This document shows positions 1 through 12,116 of a stretch of 64,000 nucleotides of DNA, piece by piece. Made by a program: the position numbers and the translations under genes. The stretch comes from Fragum whitleyi (lineage: Eukaryota > Mollusca > Bivalvia > Cardiida > Cardiidae): NCBI GenBank assembly GCA_948146395.1, contig OX411543.1:26366026-26430025 (forward strand), written 5' to 3'. Each line of letters opens with the position of its first letter. Within the stretch, counting starts at the first letter, position 1. The notes under the pieces were generated by a model. The model saw nothing but the letters and a program-made list of their open reading frames with translations, was not told the origin of the DNA and did no database searches.

Positions 1-562
1 ATTGTTTGCCTGATCAACCTGAAATTTGGTCAGAATGATCGTCTTGGTAAAATCTCGGATGAGTTCGAAGTCGGGTCAACTGGAGTAAAACACTAGGTCA
101 CGGGGTCACATCTTTGAAAAACCTTGTATGCACTCTAGATGCCATAGTTTTTGTCCTATCAATCTGAAATTTTGTCAGAATGACTGTCTTGATGAAATCT
201 CGGACGAGTTTGAATACTAAGTCATGGGGTCAAATCTTAGAAAAACCTTGTATGCACTCTAGAGACCACATCTTTTGCCCAATCAACCTGAAATTTGGTC
301 ATAATGACTGTCTTGGTGGAATTTTGGACGAGTTTGAAGTTTGGTCATTTTGGATTAAAAACTAGGTCACGGGGGTCATATAATATAAAAACCTTTTAAG
401 TCAACCTGAAAATTGGTAAAAAGGATTCTCTTGTTGTATAGAAGCAACAGCATTTTTAAGCTTAGTGACATCCATTCTTCATCACTTTCTTAACCTACTT
501 TTTTAAAAAATTAGACAGTTCATTCAGGTGAGCGATTCAGGGCCACTACGACTCTCTTGTTT
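1..562 (+). mobile_element. HINE/pearl-like element, left-truncated by window edge
   Basis: Diverged tandem units (about 120 bp, each with CCTTGTATGCACTCTAGA and a CTGAAATTTGGTCA-like stretch) are followed by the right end AGGTGAGCGATTCAGGGCC and CTCTTGTTT. The same right end closes the complete copies at 7150-8468 and 20120-21388. The left end lies outside the window. Confidence 0.6.
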
Positions 563-2446
563 AAAATAGATGTTAGGTATTGTGCAACACCACACCATAA
601 TATTGTTAAATATTTTCTGCGATTTATTTCAAATTATAGTTTTATTTTAATTCAATGATCTATAATACATTACTACATATTTATCATTTTGTGAAATAGA
701 AATTGATATATTGCTTAACAACCTAAACAGACTATATTGAACTACTTAATCAAAGTATCCCATCTGTTTGTAGTTCCGGATAAGATCAAACATCTCAGGA
801 CTTCAATGTAGGATTGTAAGTGGAAAGCCAATTTTTTAGAGCTACAGATAGAGGTGATATTTTGGATTTCAAGTGTAAATATTTCACTAGGCTTTGCCCA
901 AACCCTATCTTGTGGGAACTCCTTGGATTTGTTTCAACAAGACAATTCAAATAAGAACCAACATCATAGGGTTTCTTTGAGAAATAAAGATTTTAGACTG
1001 GAGTTACCCCCTCTTATCTATATCTTTTTTTTTGTTTTTGTCACTCATCGATAGATTGGTAGTGGCAAATTGTTTTATTCTTCGGTGTGAATCTCTAATA
1101 TTGACTTTTTCGATTGGTTACTGATAGAGGCTTCATGTTCCAGATTTGTATAGCTTGTAACAGAAGCTTGAGACAAGCTCAAGGCCATTTTCGAGGTCAA
1201 ACATGTATGTGTAAAATTATAACTTTTTCATTGGCCACGAAATGGATGTACTGTATATGAAAAAAAATATGGATGGCGGAGGTCTCTCTTTTTCTATACT
1301 AGGGCAGGACGCCTTAGTCTGTTCATGTTTGGAAATTCTAGTGCAATTCAGATGAATTAGGGAACGCATCTTTAATTAGAATGATTATAAAGATGTTATT
1401 TTCTGCATGTGTTGTATAGTTTTGTAAATAGACACATTAGTGACAACATTTGAAAAATGTTGAATAAAATGTTTTTTTTAGGGATAAGATATCAACAAAC
1501 AAAAATGTACGCAGTAGACTTTGGAAATATCTTTATCTGTGATATGAATAACAGAGCCCTTCTTTACTTGGGGAGTAACATTTTATAGGCATGCACGCTA
1601 AAGTAGGGGGAAAACAACTGAAAGCCAGGAATGTCGGAATGTACAAGAAGTAGAATAGAGGTGCATTAATCTAAGTTGTAAGAACTTATTCTCAGTAAAG
1701 TTAAAATTAAATAAACAAAATATTGAAATGAAAATATGTCATTCACAAAACTGTTCATATTGAACTATGTTTAGCTTGAGATTCCTCTATCCGCTTGCCG
1801 CTTCCCGGGACACGTACAACAACATTTTTAACCTGGATTGATGATGATGATGACGATGATAATGATGAACTCAGGGTGTGGAAATACGACTTTTCTCCAC
1901 TTGTTCAAGAACAAATAAAAGTCTATTTCCTACCCGTCAAAGATCAAATGAGCTTGCCCACAAGAAAAGTATTGATAAATGTTGAGAAAAACATTGTTTT
2001 TAATGAAGAAAATGTTTTGGCTTTACCGCTATTGCTATGGCAGTCGTGTGTTGCTTTACTGCTTATGCTCATGAATAGCTTCATTTTGATATATAATATA
2101 CCTGGAGATACTGCTTTTTCTTGGCCAATAAAGTGTTTTAAGACTGGGCCTCAAACACTTTACATGAACCTTAAAGGGGTAACCTCTCCTGCACGCGGTA
2201 TGTAGTTTCCTTTAGATTTCATTTTTTTCATATTTAAATTTTACTAGTCTTTATAAATATGGTATTTGTTTAACTAGCTTTTAGACTCGGTACCACTACC
2301 CTGGTCAAACACAATAGACGAACACAAAATGGCCACCACAGAAGTGAGAAATTTCTATTCGTTCGATAAAAACTGATATTGGTTACCAAAGTTTGCGAAA
2401 GCAGAACAGAAAATGTCGGACGTGTAATAGAGAATAATGTCTTTAA
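563..2446. other. A+T-rich intergenic stretch, nothing recognised
   Basis: No repeat family seen elsewhere in the window is recognisable here. A 136-codon open frame at 1795-2205 begins with an aspartate run encoded by a GATGAT microsatellite and resembles no family I know; I do not call it a gene. Confidence 0.4.
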
Positions 2447-2735
2447 TAGTGTCTAAAAATAACAATGTTATCTGGTCAAGGTTGGGACAATTTATCATGA
2501 CGAGGCTTTGCCGAGTCATGATAATTTATCACAGCCGAGAGCAGATAACATTGATATTTTTGCTATTCTATTCATCATGCATCATTTTTCAGTGCTTAAG
2601 TATGACACACCCTTAAAAATCAAGGAAATTCAGGTGAAAGTGTATGCCAATTGTTTCTAGAAATAGACTGCCTGATATCATGTTATGTTATCAGACAGGT
2701 GATATCAGGTCAATACAGGCTTCATTGCATGATAA
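2447..2735 (+). mobile_element. hairpin MITE, family with GTTATCTGGTC ends (copy 1)
   Basis: GTTATCTGGTCAAGGTTGGG pairs with a downstream inverted copy across a centre CGAGGCTTTGCCGAG. Downstream sequence to about 2735, with a second hairpin around ATCATGTTATGTTATC, also matches the inverted copy at 62430-62730, so the family extends beyond the hairpin. Confidence 0.6.
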
Positions 2736-2889
2736 AATGATTTATCAGGATATTGAGTGGATGTTCGTAGGAAGCCGAAAGTATTAGAGCAGTTGAGAGC
2801 TCCGATAGGGTAATCGGTTGTAATTGTGACATTCAAATACCGAAAAGGGCGAGTGCATAAGCATTAGACGTATACATAAACAGTAAAAC

Positions 2890-3272
2890 TTGCGTTAAGC
2901 GACCACTTAAGGGACCAATAAAAAGTGGTCGCTTATGGAATTGGTCGCTTAATGCAATATTAAATAAGATGCGCTATCTGACAGCATATCCCGGTTCAGT
3001 GTGAAACGGTTGTAACTTCCTATAAACATATAGGAAGTTACATCTGTTTCGCGCTGAGCCATCGATATAAATATTGTCTCGTAATTCTTACTGAATATTA
3101 TGATGTTCGAACCCACAAGAATCGTCTCATTGAGACGATTCTAATGGGTTCTTACGCCATAAGATTCAATGATGAACATGTTCTTGATTGAGAATGTTAA
3201 TTTTTTCACGGAGATATTGCTATCGGTCGCTTTATAAAAGTGGTCGCTTAATAGGGGTGGTCGCTCGCGCAA
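2890..3272. mobile_element. 383-bp TIR element (AAGCGACCAC family)
   Basis: The left end TTGCGTTAAGCGACCACTT and the reverse complement of the right end, TTGCGCGAGCGACCACC, are inverted repeats. Each end also contains a second AAGCGACCACTT copy, giving sub-terminal repeats. The interior has two perfect small hairpins (TAACTTCCTATA... near 3015-3045 and AGAATCGTCTCA near 3119-3142). No ORF. Single copy in the window, superfamily unknown. Confidence 0.6.
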
Positions 3273-3296
3273 TATCGACTGTACCATATATATGTA

Positions 3297-3358
3297 GGCC
3301 TATACAACGTTCGCTTGAACGGAAACAATGTGAATAAAAAACGAACGTTGTATAGGCC
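3297..3358. repeat. 17-bp inverted repeat hairpin
   Basis: GGCCTATACAACGTTCG and its exact reverse complement are separated by a 28-base loop. It abuts the TIR element on its left and a degenerate P1 copy on its right. Confidence 0.6.
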
Positions 3359-3382
3359 GGTACGTTTATGTATACGTCACAA

Positions 3383-3509
3383 ATCATCCTTGCGATCAAG
3401 ATGACAAAACTGTTTGCGAATTTTACCTTGCTTTGCACGCAATTACTCGTGTAAAGTGGGGTATAAATGGCAAACGATTTGCACCGTTTTGTCAACCTGA
3501 ACACAGGTC
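3383..3509. mobile_element. P1 palindromic MITE, degenerate copy
   Basis: The right half is well preserved (GTGGGGTATAAATGGCAAAC, then CACCGTTTTGTCAACCTGAA) and the left half decayed. See the copy at 39457-39589 for the intact structure. Confidence 0.55.
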
Positions 3510-3857
3510 ATGTCTGTATCGATGACGAATCGGCATTGTCTATGTTGAACGATTGACCAGTCTTATTATTAATTCAGTGAAGAGCTGCATGGAACATTAG
3601 TTATCTCCAATACACATCAGCAGAGCTTATTATAATAGATGAGGTATAGGACTGAGCTCTGACGTAGGTACCGAGTCCATTACCATAGGTATAACGGGTA
3701 TCCATTAAAAGCATGTGATAGAATTTGAACCTAATCCCTTGGCTTCAATTATGATTGTACATGTTAGAGTAAACCTTACGATATAAGACAATCAACAATT
3801 TTAATTTGAAAGGTAAATTGTAACCTTTTTCAAGTGTTGCATAAACCTGTTTTATCT

Positions 3858-4116
3858 AAATCGATAAAATGGCACGGAAATCATACGTTAAAAAGTAGAT
3901 TTCACGGCTCATCGCGCAAAATCTACCTATATAGTTGTATTTTGCGCGGTGAGCCGTGATATCAACCTTTACTGTTAGAATCTCGTGCCATTTGTTCGAA
4001 ATACTATAAAATGTAGATAAGTAATAGTTATAGTTCATTTCTGAAAATTTACGCGATATAACCTAAGCGGAGCGCAAGGTTATACGCGTAAATTGTCAGA
4101 ATATGAACTATAACTG
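3858..4116. repeat. nested double hairpin inside the left arm
   Basis: Two palindromes lie side by side: 3866-3993 (AATGGCACG and CACGGCTCATCGCGC arms around the loop CTATATAG) and 4024-4115 (AGTTATAGTTCAT and AATTTACGCG arms around GCGGAGCGCAAGG). They interrupt CCTGTTTTA...ACCGATCG, which is continuous on the other arm (5565-5545). Confidence 0.6.
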
Positions 4117-4440
4117 TTTTACCGATCGACTTATTTTTTCATCAAATAACGCTTGTTCAAATGAGTTGCACGTCAATCAATGATGTCATCATTTTTGTTG
4201 CGTCATACATTCTTCAATCAAATCGAGGTAAACAAAAAGTGGGAGGAGCGAATTTAATCACTATCGCGTTCATACGGCGAGACAAAATCAGCTGAAAACT
4301 TTCGGTGAACAAAACCTCGTGATTGCTGCTAATGGATTTTGTATTCCTTTTACCGGTAGTTGTTCTTTTTTTGCGGACAATGTTCCTCATTTTAGGGATT
4401 TCGTATTTTTAGGAAAAATGTTATCTATCACGACATATTC

Positions 4441-4620
4441 AGCCGCGCAGTGTTAGCTCGTCTGTCTATCATTCAAACGGTCCCGGGTTCGATCCCCGAC
4501 AGTGGCACTTATCCTTTACGACTATTTGTCTCCCACCTATGGGTTGACAATCGTAGACCCATGTGGTATAGCAGCCTGAGACTAGTAAATGAATGGTTCT
4601 ACTGGGGTAAGAATTCATTG
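4441..4620 (+). mobile_element. tRNA-derived SINE, copy 1
   Basis: The head carries a B-box-like GGTTCGATCCCCG followed by AGTGGCA and is about 65 bases to the end of the tRNA-like part, too short and mismatched for a real tRNA. The body (CTCCCACCTATGGGTTGACA, then ATAGCAGCCTGAGACTAG) matches the body of the SINE at 37563-37765 on the other strand. The shared head-plus-body structure supports a SINE. Confidence 0.6.
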
Positions 4621-6027
4621 TGCTCAAGCCTCCGCAATATAACTGAAGGCTTGTTGAAAGCGGTGTTAAACCCCCATACAATCAAACAAAACCACGGTAT
4701 ATTCATTATCAATAATATAAAGTTTGCAATAAGACATTAGTAGAAAACATTCTCAGTGCATTGAAAAGCTCTAGTTACCAAGTTTTGGCTCTCAACCGAA
4801 ACGTCATAGTTAAACGGCTGCGACACAGGCTTTCGATATTAATCAGCTATCACAGGCATAATATGCTTCGAAACACTTTCTTTTTGCAAATATCTGTATC
4901 CCTAGAATCCTTTAAGTAGGCATTTTGTATCTTTTCTACAATTATTTTGCATACATGTACCTTTCATATGAACGTTTGATTGCATTTTTATAAGAATGGG
5001 ACCTTTGTAGAACGATTTAATTAAAATGTCGTTCAAGAGATCCAAAGTATTCATTTTAAAAAGGAAGTGAGTTTTTATATCGTTTCAACCCTGTCGTCTT
5101 TTCTTATTTTAATGTCAATGTGAAATTGTGGAGTACAGAAAGGCTTGGTTCGAAAAAATTCGTCTGTGTCATTCTTACTGCGATTGATATTTTATTATCA
5201 GAATCATTGCTTTATCCGCCAAATCTTATCTTGATTAAGATGCAGACAAAGTATTAAAGAATTTTTCTTCTCCCTTTAATGAATAATTGTGCATAAGCAT
5301 TACTTCAAAAGAACATTAATAAAACGTTTTAATTAAAAATACTCGATTACAAGTTAAGGGTCTTTCGGGACTTTTTATCAGACAAGATTATGACGTCACT
5401 GTCTGGTTTTGAATGTAGTCCACGCCCATTATGACCTCTAATCACGTAGGTCACTTATTCGAATAGATCGTCAGGTTATGGGATATATTTTTTGAATTTC
5501 AAACGAAATAGCGACCTTTCATTGGCCGAAAAAATAGGGCGATCGGTAAAACAGGTTAAAATTAGAAAGTTTAAAATTTACCTTTAAAACGAACGCTTTA
5601 TTGCTTCTTAAAACGTAAGATTCACTCAAACATGAGCTTTCGTAATTTCAGTGAAGGGATTAGGTTAAAATCCCATCATTTGCTGTTTAAATATATCCGA
5701 TTTACCTACGGTAATGGACTCGGCGCCTACGTCAGAGCTCAGTTTTGAAAATACACCTATATAGTTGTTTTTTTAAAAACTGGGCTCTGACGTAGGCGTT
5801 GAGTCCATGCTCAAGCAATTTCTATCTTTTTCTCAATACAAGTATTTTCACCAAAATTCGCAGTTTATTGCAAATTTTACCCCTCATTGAATTAACGTCA
5901 GTATTTTCTTTGAAATTCGATTGGTCTAAAATGAATTGTTTTGTAGTATCTGGGTTACACATGTGAAATTAGAAGATGACGTCATATTAACAGGTTTTCC
6001 TGGAAAACGGATCACAAGTATACTGTA

Positions 6028-6376
6028 TTCTTTAATGCTTTTCGGTGGTTTATCGAGAAATAACGGTAAATTATCACATGATAATCTCACTACAAAAGCA
6101 GTGAAATGATCAAAAACTTATACCCTACTTTTGTGCATTTTATATTTTCTGACGTCATCTTTGCGGGGCGAAATAAGTGACGTCACACTAAACGTTGAAA
6201 AGCAATCACGTGCAAAATGGCGCGCTTTCCGAAAATATGTCCAAGAAATTTCACATTTACTCTCATTTTTGCAATAAAGAAATAGTGGCTCCACCACTCG
6301 TGAAAATATAGCTTTTGTTGTTCAGTTAATGAATATAAATCGATCGTACATTGAAACAAACGATTGTCCTCTATAT
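6028..6376 (-). mobile_element. family D MITE copy 1 (paired CRE motifs)
   Basis: Reverse-orientation copy of the elements at 41675-42095 and 54518-54942. Landmarks are TTTCGGTGGTTTATCGAGAA, a pair of TGACGTCA palindromes (6150 and 6178), CACTCGTGAAAATATAGCTT and AACGATTGTCCTCTAT. No coding capacity. Confidence 0.65.
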
Positions 6377-6634
6377 GAAAAATTGCAACTATAGATTTAA
6401 AAAAGAAATGGGCACTAATCCGCACAGTTTGACGAGGGCTAAGCCTTATGCTTAACGAACTTCCCAAATCTTCTCCTAACGGGTCACATTTGTTATTTAC
6501 GCTACCCGAGTGAACCTATTTCTGCTTGCGTCAGGTCACGCATTGATTCATTAAACATAGCGATTAAGATAATCGGCTTGGCTTAACCATTTTCTGTACA
6601 AGCAAGGGTCTGACACAGACACCAGACAAAAGAA

Positions 6635-8713
6635 TACAGTTAAGAACATCGGGAATTTGACATTCTTTGGTGAAATTCAAGGGAGGTAATACAATACCGC
6701 TTATTTCGTTCGTATTTTTGTCATTGTTTACTTTAGTAAAATTTAATATACACAGTTTTTTGTTTGCGTGTCATCGCAGACCAATAAGACGCTCTAAAAT
6801 TCATATCAGCAAATAAAATCGTGCAATTATTTGAGTGAATTGTATGAAATTGTAATAGTCTTTAATCGTTTCGGATCGTTTTTAACCTGTCGAAGCGTTT
6901 TTGAATGGTATGGCTGAGTTTTTTTGAATGAATGAATGGTGCGCTGTGCGAGAGATTTGATGTGATTTTGATCGAGATGATAGTCAATTTACTACCACTA
7001 CCAAATCATTCACTCAGCGCCCCATTTATTCATTCCAAACACTCACTCAAATCGATTAAAAACGCTCCGAAATCATTAGACAACATTTAAAAAGCGTTCA
7101 AGACTTTCAACAATAAATTCAAATCGATCTATCTATTCTACGATTTTTAGCTCACCTGAGCACGAAGTGCTCAAGGGAGCTATTGTGATCGATCGTTGTC
7201 CGGCGTCCGTCTGTCCGTCTGTCCGTCACGGCGTCAACTTTTTCTTTAAACGACATCTCCTCCTAAACTTATGGGTCAAAATCAAGCAAACTTGGCAGAA
7301 ATATTCCTTGGGTTGTCCCTTATGAAAATTGCTCAAATGGAAAGGATCCGTGCCATATCACGGGAAAAGGGGTCTTAATGACAAATTTCTTGTTTTCACT
7401 CTAGAAGCCACAAATATGGTCCAATCTTCATGACACTTAGTCAGAATGTTTGTTAGGTCATGAGGATGAAGTCTATTGAAAATGGGAAGGATCCATGCCA
7501 TTTCACAGAAAAAGCCGCCTTAATGACAATTTTGACAAATTTTCTTTAAACGACATCTCCTCCTAAACTTATGGGTCAAAATCAACCAAACTTGTCAGAA
7601 ATATTCCTTGGATGGTCCCTTATGAAAATTGCTCTAATGGAAAGGATCCGAGCCATATCACGGGAAAAGGGGCCTTAATGACAAACTTCTTGTTTACACT
7701 CTAGAAGCCACAAATATGGTCCAATCTTCATGAAACTTGGTCAGAATGTTTCTTAGGTCATGAGGATGAAGTCTATTGAAAATGGGAAGGATCCATGCCA
7801 TATCACGGAAAAAGGCGCCTTAATGACAATTTTGTCATCAATACCTTTAAACGACATCTCCTCCTAAACTTATGGGTCAAAATCAACCAAACCTGGCAGA
7901 AATATTCCTTGGGTGGTCCCATATGAAAATTGCTCGAATGGAAAGGATCTGTGCCATATCACGGGAAAAGGGGCCTTAACGACAAATTTCTTGTTTAGAC
8001 TCTAGAAGCCACAAATATGGTCCAATTTTCATGAAACTTGGTCAGAATATTTGTTAGGTCATGAGGATGAAGTCTATTGAAAATGGGAAGGATCGGTGCC
8101 ATATCACAGGAAAAGGCGCCTTAATGACAATTTTTTTGTTTACTCTCTAGAAGCCACAAATATGGTCCAATCATCATGAAACTTTGTCAGAATGTTTGTT
8201 ATGTCATGAGGATGAACTCATTTGAAAATGGAAAGGATCCGTGCCATATCACGGGAAAAGGGGCCTTAATGACAATTTTCTCGTAAGAGCTCCAAACGCC
8301 ACAAATATAGTCCAATCTTCATGAAACTTGATCAAAATGTTTGCCAGGTCACAAGAATGAACTCTGTTGAAAATGGGATGGTTCATGCCATATCATAGGA
8401 AATGGAGTCTTAATGATAATTTACTTGAAATATCAGGTGAGCGATTTAGGGCCCTCAGGGTCCTCTTGTATTAGCTGGTGTGGACTATAAAGTGTCTGAT
8501 TGGTCCACGAAGACGTACAATCAGAAAGGTGTGTATCTTTTATTAAAGGGAGGTAATTAATATCGCTAATTTTGTTCATCTTGAACAAAATTATCAATAT
8601 TCGATTACCTCCCTTCAATTTCACTCAAAACTCGCTCCACACACTCCTTCAATTTATTCCGAAATCATTCCAAAAACATTCACTTTGTCACTTTCACGAT
8701 TTTCTTAACTGTA
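6635..8713 (+). mobile_element. M1 MITE split by a HINE insertion
   Basis: The left TIR (TACAGTTAAGAACATCGGGA) is at 6635 and the right TIR (CACGATTTTCTTAACTGTA) ends at 8713. Internal marks shared with short copies are TCACTCAGCGC, the ATTCATTCCAAACACTCACTC motif and the right-hand GGGAGGTAATTAATATCGC hairpin. The HINE at 7150-8468 interrupts it where short copies (25507-25915, 49162-49590) read straight through. Confidence 0.7.
7150..8468 (+). mobile_element. HINE/pearl-like element inside M1
   Basis: The left end is AGCTCACCTGAGCACGAAG (with a CACGAAGTG hairpin), then a GTCCGTCTGTCC microsatellite, then a tandem core with a ~300-bp period (TTTAAACGACATCTCC at 7245, 7545 and 7845), then the right end TCAGGTGAGCGATTTAGGGC with a short hairpin and CTCTTGT. 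This is the architecture described for bivalve pearl elements and Helentron-associated elements. It sits between T-rich flanks. Non-autonomous. Confidence 0.7.
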
Positions 8714-8802
8714 TCTGGGAAATCCGTCATAGAGACTTTTGAAATAGATATAGGGTGTCTGGCTCGTTTGCCGGTTGGTTAGCGTGTTCGACCCGTAATC
8801 TG

Positions 8803-9172
8803 CAATCGGGAACCCTCGGCGATGCGAATAGGCATCGGCAGACATGAAAATGCGTCATTTGGCACGTGGGTTTATATGACGTCAGAAAAATGAAGGTGAC
8901 TTTTAGTAAAATAGAATCAATAAAAGATAAAAACTGGGCATATTATAATTTGTTAACAACACGTGGTGTTTACTTTTTTAGCTAAATCATAATAGGGCCA
9001 AAAGATCTCCAAAAAAGATTGGAAAGTTATAAAGGAAATTTGTTTTCTTCACGCGTACTGACAAAAGAACCGCCGGAAGCCGAATTACCTAAAAATGACT
9101 CAAATTTACTACATTAACGTTCGAGGTACTTTCTACTTAACGGAAAAGTCCGACCGATGTTCCGAATGCCAT
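8803..9172 (+). mobile_element. family F7 MITE copy 1
   Basis: It starts TCGGGAACCCTCGGCGATG and ends TCCGACCGATGTTCCGAATG. GAAGCCGAATTACCTAAAAA and CGTTCGAGGTACTTTC are shared with copies at 26521-26927 (inverted), 48152-48546 and 51978-52343. The central hairpin of the other copies is poorly kept here. Confidence 0.6.
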
Positions 9173-9271
9173 AACCTAATAGTTGCGAGTGCTAGCCCCG
9201 TCGGGGGCGGGCAGTGTTTTCGGAGAGGACACTTAACTGACAGAGCGCCAGTCCATCCAGTTTAAATATGA

Positions 9272-9865
9272 GTAGCATTGGCTAGAATCCATTGCCTCTC
9301 TATGTGTATGATAACTAGTCGGAGTTAGGACCACGATGGAAATAAAGAGTCCATCGACCTGTCCTGTTATCATTTTAAAAAAAGAGCAACAAAAGATTTT
9401 ACAGGAACAGACATTCTAACAAAGTTTCAAGACGTTTGAGCAAAAATTATGGCCTCCCGAGTGCACACAAGGTTATTATTAAGATTAGACATTTTTTTTT
9501 TTTTTTTTTTTTTTTTACAACAATTGACCCCCTTTCGAATTTTCGAAAGATGTTGACACTCGACGGACTACGCAAGGCCCCTGCCGGACACAGATAGATT
9601 ACAAGAGCTCGCTATGTCTTTAAGGCTTGCTTTAAATCATTGTTTAGGTAGATTGGCCACCCAATATACTAATCCGAATAATTGTTTGTGTGCGTGTGTG
9701 TTGTTTGTTTTGTTGTTGTCGACGGCGTTTCTGGTTTGGTTTTGTTGCTATTTTTTTAGTCGAGGATAAAATGATAACAGGTCGATGGACTCTTTATTTC
9801 CATCGTGGTCCTAACTCCGAATAGTTATCATACACATACAGAGGCAATAGACTTTAGCCACTGCT
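9272..9865. mobile_element. ~590-bp element with ~95-bp terminal inverted repeats
   Basis: The left arm (GCATTGGCTAGAATCCATTG ... ATCGACCTG ... TATCATTTTA, 9272-9376) is repeated almost perfectly in reverse at 9769-9865. It includes GGAGTTAGGACCACGATGGA in both arms. The interior is non-coding with a 30-base poly-T run near 9487-9516. Single copy in the window. Confidence 0.7.
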
Positions 9866-9914
9866 ACAGTTATTTACATCGTAAAATTGACATTCGCCTC
9901 AATCAAAACCATTC
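9866..9914 (+). repeat. M1 left-end fragment
   Basis: TACAGTTATTTACATCGTAA then CGCCTCAATCAAAACCATT matches the left TIR and next bases of M1. The rest is missing. Confidence 0.5.
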
Positions 9915-9949
9915 TAAAGGAGCAGTGGCATTTTGAAACCTCAGTAAGC

Positions 9950-12116
9950 TTTGCCTCAGGTGAGCGCCTCAAGTCCAATGGTTCTTTGTTTATTCGCCCG
10001 TCGAGGGACGGGACGGATTATGTGATCTCCCGTGGCGTCCGGCGTTAGTCGGGCGGCATCCACTTCCTTGTTCGGATCATAACTCTGTCCCCATATGTAC
10101 GATTGACTTGAAACTTTGCATTTATGTTCCACTCATGATTACGAATTGCAGTGCACAAGAACCGTAACTCTACCAACTGGCGTATTTCATTTAGTTGCTT
10201 TTCATACTTACAGATCCAATAGTGTGACGGGCGTATCTTGTGATAAGTTGTCACCTTGTTTACAAATACGTTTGACATAGATCAACTTAAATTCGTTGAT
10301 CAGCGTATTTATATGCTGGCTTCGAACTCGCTTTCAACTATCACTCATGATTTTTTTTTGTGGTCTACTTTTGAAGTGACGAGTCACATAATGGTACGTT
10401 CATTGTTTTATATGATGGTACAATCACGAGCCTTCATTCAAGATGTAACGCTTGCGACATTTTAAAAAATGGTACCCCGATTTGCGCGTACGTACACGTG
10501 CAAAACGGCGTGCAATTTCCAGAGAATGTTTAGCCATCTCTGGGTTCAGGATTAAAACGTTCGCGAAACATATAAAAGGCACATAGTTTACGTTTAAGGT
10601 TTGCAAACGTTGTTTATATCTTGAGCGTAGGGCATGTGCGCGTTTGAAGAAAAAGCTCTCAACGTTTGTTTATTATTAATTCAAGAATAACAAAAAGATT
10701 TTTTGGTATTGATTATATGGTAAAAAGGTATTGTATGTTAGACCTATTAAATTACCGGGTATTAATTGTGTCTTTCAGTAATCGGATGAATACACGCCTA
10801 TACGGGATCCTATAGTTTGCAAATAGAATGGCGATTTCACAGCGGAATAACGGCGGGTTTAAGAATAGCTGGATTATAAAACACACACTGAAATGGTGAA
10901 ATGTTCCCGACCAGGCTTGTAAAAGGTAAGTTATAAAAACATTTTGAGAATTTTTGTTTTACTTGAATTATTTATGACCTTCGGGGAACTCCTTCGTTAA
11001 CTCCTTTTTCTAATTTGAATTTTGTTTCTAATAAATTGTCGATTAATGAGATATTTAAATCACTCTATCTTAGTGTTACCCCTCAGAAGAAAAAGTAATC
11101 AGGCTATGTGGGCTCGGATGAGACTACATGTCTGTATAGGCTAATCTGTGTCTATACAGTTTGCCTAAGTTTTGAGTACATAAAAATCAGATTAAAAAAT
11201 TAATTGAATCCACCAGGCCCAAAGATTTTAAAACTCTTCCCATTCTAAACTCAAATTATTCTCAAATTTCAACTTGAGACTGAAGCCGAAATTATGTTGC
11301 AATGCTAATATAAATTTAAGAATATCGAAGATATCAATAAGCTATTCTAAAAAACAACGTATTAATTTTATCTTTTACCTTCATACATTCATTTGAGTTT
11401 AAAATTTGAGAAAATTCTTAGTTGAGCACGAAAAAGGTTTTATAACCTCGGGCCCAAAAATGGTCTTCGCACTCGAGCGTTAATGCATTTTGAGGGTCTC
11501 TGCAAATATTAACGCCCGAAGAACGTTATTAAACGCTATTATTACATAAAAAGAAAGGCTAGAGTATTTATTCAGCAGAGATTGCAAAAAAAAAAAAAAT
11601 GTAGTAAACGTTTCAAAACGAGCCTCAAACCTACGAAAACGCCGGCTAAATGGGGTCATACATTGCACCGTCACTTTTGTTTATATCCCCATTGCTTGGT
11701 GAATTCGTGATATCACAAAATTTAACGCGGGAAGAAGATAGACGTCTTTAGTTACGCTGTAAATTAACGTTAATCATGAATGTGTTTGACGCATTTTACT
11801 AATCAATATGTATACTTGGTGTATTTTTAACAGAATGCATTGATTTATATTAACAAATGTTGCAAAGAAAACGTTTCATTAGAATCAATAAGCTGTTTAG
11901 ACCCAAGATCTAGGATATTTAAGTGAAAAAAGCCAGGCGTTAACGGCGCGTGAATTTACCGATTAACCCACGTTTTCTCCTGTTACCACCCGGGTTTTGT
12001 CCGTTAACGTATGCTCATAACGACCCGAAAACACACACTTTATGTAATAATAGAAACAAATTCTCTTTCGAAAAATATCATTGATGAATGATCAGAACAT
12101 CAACACTACAGCTTAG
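9950..12116. other. gene-free stretch with HINE-like and unclassified repeats
   Basis: At 9950-10280 CTCAGGTGAGCGCCTCAAG plus a GGCGTCCGGCG/diverged core look like HINE end fragments. At 11430-11690 there is sequence with CACTTTTGTTTATA and ACGCCCGA stretches resembling 62850-63070. I recognise nothing in 10280-11430. Confidence 0.35.

Larger units (their letters stand above)
3648..5812. mobile_element. ~2.1-kb element with ~200-bp inverted arms
   Basis: The left arm (about 3648-3857, resuming 4117-4140) reads CTGAGCTCTGACGTAGG, ACCGAGTCCATTACC, AACCTAATCCCTT and CCTGTTTTA. The same landmarks occur in order on the other strand at 5765-5540. The left arm is split by a nested hairpin insertion (3858-4116). 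The right end doubles back again (5709-5812). The interior carries a SINE but no transposase. It resembles a foldback or long-TIR non-autonomous DNA transposon. Confidence 0.6.

Noticed and set aside
1795..2205. 136-codon ORF with a poly-Asp start and a hydrophobic stretch
   Set aside because: Asp run comes from a GATGAT microsatellite; no recognisable domain or neighbouring exon.
4450..4740. 96-codon ORF over the SINE
   Set aside because: It runs through the tRNA-like head and SINE body; no coding signal.
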